64,000 nt of DNA from Tisiphia sp964030975 (GTDB taxonomy: Bacteria; Pseudomonadota; Alphaproteobacteria; Rickettsiales; Rickettsiaceae), in contig NZ_CAXIQH010000001.1 in NCBI RefSeq assembly GCF_964030975.1, positions 806,001-870,000 of the forward strand, written 5' to 3'. Shown in pieces: positions 59,686 to 64,000 of this stretch; positions within the stretch are counted from its first letter, which is position 1; every line of letters begins with the position of its first letter. Below the pieces are notes generated by a model. The model was not told the DNA's origin and ran no database searches. It worked only from the letters and a program-made list of their open reading frames with translations. The translations under genes were made by a program, and so were the position numbers.

Positions 59686-60108
59686 GTGACTCAAGAATAT
59701 ACATTTTCAATGATTAAACCAGATGCTACGAGAAGAAATCTAATTGGTAAAATTAATTCTTACTTAGAAAATAATGGGCTGAAAATAGTAGCTCAAAAAA
59801 TGACTATTTTAACTAGAGAACAAGCAGAAAATTTTTATGCAGAACATAAATCAAGAGCATTTTTTAATAGTTTAATAGAGTGCATTATTTCTGGTCCTGT
59901 TGTTTTGCAGGTGCTTAAAGGGGAAAATGCTATCTTACAAAATCGTAAAGTAATGGGAGCTACTAACCCAGAAAATGCTGAACCAGGTACAATTCGGAAA
60001 GATTTTGCAGAAAATATTGAGGCTAATAGTATCCACGGTTCTGATACTTTAGAAAGTGCTGAAAGAGAAGTAAAATTTTTCTTTACTGAAAAAGAAATTG
60101 TAGAATAA
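59686..60108 (+). CDS. ndk: Nucleoside-diphosphate kinase (GTG start)
   Basis: Transfers phosphate from ATP to NDPs. 140 aa with the family start YTFSMIKPDATRRNLIG and the active-site histidine in ANSIHGSDTLESAEREV. The start codon is GTG at 59686, preceded by AAAGG; no ATG fits the family N-terminus. Six bp before mnmG, so co-transcribed with it. Confidence 0.97.
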   Translation: MTQEYTFSMIKPDATRRNLIGKINSYLENNGLKIVAQKMTILTREQAENFYAEHKSRAFFNSLIECIISGPVVLQVLKGENAILQNRKVMGATNPENAEPGTIRKDFAENIEANSIHGSDTLESAEREVKFFFTEKEIVE

Positions 60109-60114
60109 GTCATT

Positions 60115-61962
60115 ATGAAATACAGCGTTGTAGTTATTGGTGGTGGTCATGCTGGTTGTGAGGCTGCGTCAGCTTCTGCACGTCTAGGTGTAGATACTCT
60201 TTTAATTACTCTAAAATTAGATAATCTTGGTGAAATGTCATGTAATCCTGCAATAGGTGGGGTAGCAAAAGGTACTTTAGTAAAAGAGATAGATGCACTT
60301 GATGGACTCATGGGTAAAATTATAGATCAAGCTGGTATCCATTATAAGATGCTCAATGAAAGTAAAGGACCAGCAGTTTGGGGGCCAAGAGCTCAAGCTG
60401 ATAGAAAACTTTATAAAAAAGCTATGTATAATGCTTTGATAAATCACCCAAATTTAACAATTTTATGTGCATCTGTAGAAAATATTGAAGTCCTAGGCTC
60501 TAAAGTAAAATCATTGACCTTAGATGATGGTACGCGAATTGAATGTCAAAAAGTTGTGTTAACTACAGGTACGTTTTTATCCGGACTTATTCACATAGGA
60601 ACTAAGAAAACCCCATCGGGTAGAATAGGTGAAAATCCGTCATACGGTTTATCTAACACTTTAAAATCTTTTGGTTTTTCTCTTGGTAGGTTAAAAACTG
60701 GTACCCCTCCAAGAATAGATGGAAGAACAATTGATTATAACGAAGTAGAAGTGCAGGCTGGAGATACCGTACCACGCCCTTTCTCAGAACTTACAAATTC
60801 TGTTAAGATAAAGCAAATAAATTGTTTCGTTACTAGAACAACTGAACAAACTCATGAAATTATTAGGAATAATTTAGATAAATCAGCTATGTATTCTGGA
60901 CAAATCAAGGGTATAGGACCAAGATATTGTCCATCCATCGAGGATAAGGTTACTAGATTCTCTAAAGCAAGTCATCAAATATTTTTAGAACCAGAGGGGT
61001 TGGACGATCATACTATATACCCAAATGGTATATCTACATCGTTGCCTGAAGATATACAATTGGCATTGTTAAAAACCATTCCTGGTCTTAAAAAGGCTAC
61101 TATGTTAAGACCGGGATATGCAATAGAATATGATTATGTTGATCCGAGAGAATTAAAAGTAACGTTAGAAACAAAAAAAATTAAAGGATTGTATTTTGCT
61201 GGTCAAATTAATGGTACCACTGGCTATGAAGAAGCCGCGGGGCAAGGAATTATGGCTGGCATTAATGCAGCCTTATCGCTAAAAAATCAATCAAATTTTA
61301 TTTTGACAAGAGCAGATGCCTATATTGGTGTTATGATTGATGATTTGATTACTCTTGGTACAGTAGAGCCTTATAGAATGTTCACTTCTAGATCTGAGTA
61401 TAGGCTTTCTGTTAGAGCAGATAATGCAGATTTAAGACTAACTCAAATGGCTATAGATATTGGTATTATATCCAATTTACGTAAAGAAATTTTTAGTAAA
61501 AAATGTGACGATATTCATAAGATAGAAAATATTGTAAAAACTATTTCTTTAACAACTACTAAGTTAGCTAATCTGGGTGTGTCTATCGCACAAGATGGTT
61601 CATATAAAACCGCCTTTGATTTGCTAGGGCTACCAAACTTTGGTATTGATAAAACAATAGAGATATTTCCAGAACTTCTTTCATTAAATAGAAAAATTCT
61701 TCATTATCTTTGTATTGAATCAAGATATTCTTCTTATTTGATTAGGCAAAATGCAGATATTCAATTATTTAAAGAAGAAGAGTTGGAATTATTAGATGAG
61801 AATATTGATTACTTTAAAATACCAAGCTTGTCTACAGAAGTAAGAGAAAAACTCCAGTATCATAAACCGGCTACTATTGGTGCTGCTAGAAGAATATCTG
61901 GAGTTACTCCAGCTGCTTTAATAGCAATTATAATTTATATAAAAACAAGATATAGACATTAA
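60115..61962 (+). CDS. mnmG: tRNA uridine 5-carboxymethylaminomethyl modification enzyme MnmG (GidA)
   Basis: FAD-dependent partner of MnmE in wobble U34 modification. FAD motif VVIGGGHAGCEAASASARLG at the N-terminus, then EMSCNPAIGGVAKGTLVKEIDALDG, ATMLRPGYAIEYDYVDP, and GLYFAGQINGTTGYEEAAGQGIMAGINAAL. 615 aa, standard. The TAA shares its last base with the rsmG ATG. It is placed in the common gidA-gidB-parA-parB group. Confidence 0.98.
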   Translation: MKYSVVVIGGGHAGCEAASASARLGVDTLLITLKLDNLGEMSCNPAIGGVAKGTLVKEIDALDGLMGKIIDQAGIHYKMLNESKGPAVWGPRAQADRKLYKKAMYNALINHPNLTILCASVENIEVLGSKVKSLTLDDGTRIECQKVVLTTGTFLSGLIHIGTKKTPSGRIGENPSYGLSNTLKSFGFSLGRLKTGTPPRIDGRTIDYNEVEVQAGDTVPRPFSELTNSVKIKQINCFVTRTTEQTHEIIRNNLDKSAMYSGQIKGIGPRYCPSIEDKVTRFSKASHQIFLEPEGLDDHTIYPNGISTSLPEDIQLALLKTIPGLKKATMLRPGYAIEYDYVDPRELKVTLETKKIKGLYFAGQINGTTGYEEAAGQGIMAGINAALSLKNQSNFILTRADAYIGVMIDDLITLGTVEPYRMFTSRSEYRLSVRADNADLRLTQMAIDIGIISNLRKEIFSKKCDDIHKIENIVKTISLTTTKLANLGVSIAQDGSYKTAFDLLGLPNFGIDKTIEIFPELLSLNRKILHYLCIESRYSSYLIRQNADIQLFKEEELELLDENIDYFKIPSLSTEVREKLQYHKPATIGAARRISGVTPAALIAIIIYIKTRYRH

Positions 61963-62561
61963 TGTATTACTATAGTAATGTTTCACGTGAAGTATTAGAT
62001 GCCCTTGAGAAGTATCAATCATTAACATTGAAATGGAATAAAACTATTAATCTTGTCTCTTGTAATACCGAGCGTGATTTTTGGGTAAGGCATATCTTAG
62101 ATTCTTTGCAGCTAATGAAGTATATAAATGACCAAAATATTCATTTAATAGATGTTGGTTCGGGGGGTGGGTTTCCGGGGATAGTTTTGTCTATTGCTGG
62201 AATAAAAAATGTTACTTTAGTAGAATCTGATGTAAGAAAATCTGTTTTTTTATTGCAAGCTTCTAAAATTTCTAGTAATAAAGTCAATGTGGTTAATCAA
62301 CGAATAGAAAATGTTAAATTAGATTGTGATATATTAACTTCTAGAGCCTGTACTCAGCTAGAGAAAATATTTGTTTATACTAAACATATTAATGTAAAAA
62401 ATAAGTATTTATTATTTAAAGGTGAGCAATATCAAAAAGAAATTGAGATTGCTAAAAAAAGATGGTCTTTTTGTCATTCTATGTATGATAGTGAGACTTC
62501 TGATAATAGTAAGATTCTAGAAATTAGTAACATATATGACAAAAATAGTTGCGATAGTTAA
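61962..62561 (+). CDS. rsmG: 16S rRNA (guanine-527-N7)-methyltransferase RsmG (GidB)
   Basis: 199 aa. SAM-binding motif LIDVGSGGGFPGIVLSIAGI, the substrate segment TLKWNKTINLVS, and SRACTQLEKIF typical of GidB. Methylates G527 of 16S rRNA. One-base overlap with mnmG and 26-bp overlap with parA indicate strong coupling. A TTTCACGTGAAG palindrome at 61980-61991 lies in its first codons. Confidence 0.96.
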   Translation: MYYYSNVSREVLDALEKYQSLTLKWNKTINLVSCNTERDFWVRHILDSLQLMKYINDQNIHLIDVGSGGGFPGIVLSIAGIKNVTLVESDVRKSVFLLQASKISSNKVNVVNQRIENVKLDCDILTSRACTQLEKIFVYTKHINVKNKYLLFKGEQYQKEIEIAKKRWSFCHSMYDSETSDNSKILEISNIYDKNSCDS

Positions 62562-63300
62562 TCAAAAAGGTGGAGTTGCTAAAACTACAACTACTGTAAA
62601 TTTATCAACAGCTTTGTCTGTAATGAATAAAAAAATCTTGGTTATAGATTTAGATCCTCAAGGAAATAGTAGTACTGGTTTTGGTATAAACCAACAAGAT
62701 AGAAAAGTTACTATTTATCAGGTATTAATTGGTTTAAAAACGATTGAAGAAGCCATAATACAAACAAATATTCCAAATTTACAATTAATTACAGCTAACA
62801 CTAATTTATCCGGTGCTGAATCAGATTTATTAAGTATAAAAAAGCGTGAATATTTATTATCAGATTTACTAAATAAGTTAGTCAATAAATATGACTATAT
62901 CATTATAGACTGCCCTCCCTCTCTTAATCTGCTGACAGTTAATGCGTTAGTGGCTTGTGATTATGTATTAATTCCTATGCAGTGTGATTTTTATTCATTA
63001 GAAGGATTAAGTCATTTGTTAAAAACAATTGAAATTGTAGAAAAGAATTTAAATCCAAAAATAAAAATTGCTGGTATTTTATTTACTATGTATGATAAGC
63101 GCAATCGATTAACTGAGCAAGTAGAGGATGATGTTAGAAAATGCTTAGGAAGTTTGGTGTTTAAGACAGTTATTCCACGAAATGTAAAACTATCTGAAGC
63201 ACCATCTTACGGTCAGCCAGCAATTATCTACGATCATAAATGTACTGGCTCTATTGCTTATATAGAACTTACGAAAGAGATTTTAGGTAGAAATATATGA
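62536..63300 (+). CDS. parA: Chromosome partitioning ATPase ParA (Soj)
   Basis: 254 aa, deviant Walker ATPase. Walker A' reads NQKGGVAKTTTTVNLSTAL (GVAKT instead of the usual GVGKT; the two lysines of the deviant motif are kept), and the A'' / B motifs are VIDLDPQGNSSTGFGI and YIIIDCPPSLNLLTVNAL. It binds DNA non-specifically and moves ParB-parS complexes. Ends overlapping the parB ATG (ATGA). Confidence 0.97.
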   Translation: MTKIVAIVNQKGGVAKTTTTVNLSTALSVMNKKILVIDLDPQGNSSTGFGINQQDRKVTIYQVLIGLKTIEEAIIQTNIPNLQLITANTNLSGAESDLLSIKKREYLLSDLLNKLVNKYDYIIIDCPPSLNLLTVNALVACDYVLIPMQCDFYSLEGLSHLLKTIEIVEKNLNPKIKIAGILFTMYDKRNRLTEQVEDDVRKCLGSLVFKTVIPRNVKLSEAPSYGQPAIIYDHKCTGSIAYIELTKEILGRNI

Positions 63301-64000
63301 AAAACAAAGGTTTAGGTAAAGGATTATCAGCTTTGCTTGGAGAAGAAGTTTTTACTGTAGAAAAAGATGAATTAGTAAAAATTATAGATATTGATAAGAT
63401 TGAAGCTAGAAATAATCAACCAAGGAAAAAATTTGAATATGATAAAATAAAAGAATTAGCTGACTCCATAAGTAATAATGGTTTGTTGCAACCAATCATT
63501 GTTAGTTCAATCAGTGATGGAAAATATAGAATTATAGCTGGTGAAAGACGTTGGCGTGCTTGTAAGCTAGCTAAGATTACTGATATCCCTGCTATTATAA
63601 AAGATCTAGGGGATAAAGAAATTATAGAGATAGCACTAATTGAAAATATTCAAAGAGAGGAATTATCTATTATAGAAGAATCGGAAGGATTTGAAAGGTT
63701 AATAAAAGAGTTTGGTTATACACAAGAGAAATTAGCAGAAAAACTTAGCAAAAGTCGTAGTCATGTAGCTAATTTATTAAGACTAAATCAATTGCCACAA
63801 TCTATCAAAGATAAAATAAATGAAGGGCTTTTAACTATGGGACATGCAAGATGTCTAATTAATCATCAGCAAGCGGAGGTGATAGCTAACCATATTATTG
63901 ATAATGATTTGAGTGTTCGTCAAACTGAAGATATAGTAAGAAATTGGTCTAAAAATGAATATACAAAAACCCCGGAACATGGTAAACGTATAGGGAGAAG
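63297..64000 (+). CDS. parB: Chromosome partitioning protein ParB, 3' end beyond window
   Basis: ATG at 63297 in an ATGA overlap with parA. Visible are the N-terminal KGLGKGLSALLG, box I-type NQPRKKFEYDKIKELADSIS, the CTP-binding/arginine-rich GERRWRACKLA, ENIQREELSIIEE (box II), and the HTH segment TQEKLAEKLSKSRSHVANLL. The C-terminal dimer domain is cut by the window end. It binds parS and loads on DNA as a CTP-dependent clamp. Confidence 0.96.
   Translation, partial: MKNKGLGKGLSALLGEEVFTVEKDELVKIIDIDKIEARNNQPRKKFEYDKIKELADSISNNGLLQPIIVSSISDGKYRIIAGERRWRACKLAKITDIPAIIKDLGDKEIIEIALIENIQREELSIIEESEGFERLIKEFGYTQEKLAEKLSKSRSHVANLLRLNQLPQSIKDKINEGLLTMGHARCLINHQQAEVIANHIIDNDLSVRQTEDIVRNWSKNEYTKTPEHGKRIGR

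Noticed and set aside
62536..63300. ParA inactivation because of the GGVAKTT Walker motif
   Set aside because: The Gly-to-Ala change keeps both lysines and the rest of the deviant Walker motif; the protein is otherwise complete, so activity is still expected.

Overview
The window is a contiguous, AT-rich piece of an alphaproteobacterial, Rickettsia-type chromosome spanning the replication origin. The evidence is gene content and order: hemE, then an AT-rich gap with DnaA boxes, then the PEP-synthase/PPDK regulatory kinase gene, trxA, an O-antigen-type ABC exporter and a large oxidoreductase. This is the layout around the Rickettsia prowazekii origin. At the far end is the classic mnmG-rsmG-parA-parB group. 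The many palindromic repeats, some inserted in frame inside a protein gene, also fit Rickettsia (Rickettsia palindromic elements). The dense intergenic repeats suggest one of the repeat-rich lineages (for example bellii-, Torix/Tisiphia- or REIS-like), but I cannot fix the species.

Layout. 1-4146: minus-strand run hemE-hemH-hemJ-priA (priA is cut by the window edge). 4147-4526: oriC. 4527-12021: ppsR, a zinc-ligand-less amidase homologue, trxA, the Wzt/Wzm exporter and a 1193-aa NfnB/NfnA-like fusion flavoprotein carrying two kinds of repeat insertion. 12033-14822: map-radC-wecA-like-dciA on the minus strand. 15202-23706: ctaG, rpoH, znuB, rsmI, an LppC-like lipoprotein, a small coiled-coil membrane protein and a DUF3857/transglutaminase-like protein. 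23707-25000: a gene-free stretch of nested repeats. 25001-35567: an unrecognised repeat-containing protein, aspS, a ProP-like transporter, a small secreted-protein gene broken by a MITE, midA, lgt, hdaA and perM. 35676-37119: an IS1111-type insertion sequence. 37380-44191: fabD, slt, an iron-uptake cluster (small membrane protein, cupredoxin, FTR1), yciB and a divergent peptide deformylase. 44572-48500: a LuxR-HTH/NB-ARC/TPR STAND protein divergent from a stand-alone (p)ppGpp synthetase domain. 49014-54894: an MsbA-like ABC protein, secA, a parvulin and tRNA-Phe. 55318-56700: an IS110-group element broken by two MITEs. 57209-64000: comF, a DUF2706 lipoprotein, glpT-like, ndk, mnmG, rsmG, parA and parB (partial).

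The strongest unusual signals are these. (1) A 136-bp MITE family has eight full copies, all with TA target duplications. Four of them interrupt recognisable sequence whose empty site can be rebuilt. The net insertion is 138 bp, which keeps reading frame. (2) The STAND/alarmone-synthetase divergent pair is a candidate undescribed signalling or immunity module. (3) There are two IS110-superfamily elements, one with its long non-coding end 3' (IS1111 type) and one 5' (IS110 type); both are candidate guide-RNA loci. (4) A 32-aa palindromic-element peptide has been tandemly tripled inside a redox enzyme. (5) Two apparently identical 404-bp inverted repeats lie 32 kb apart. Most gene-free stretches over 300 bp are filled with these palindromic repeats.
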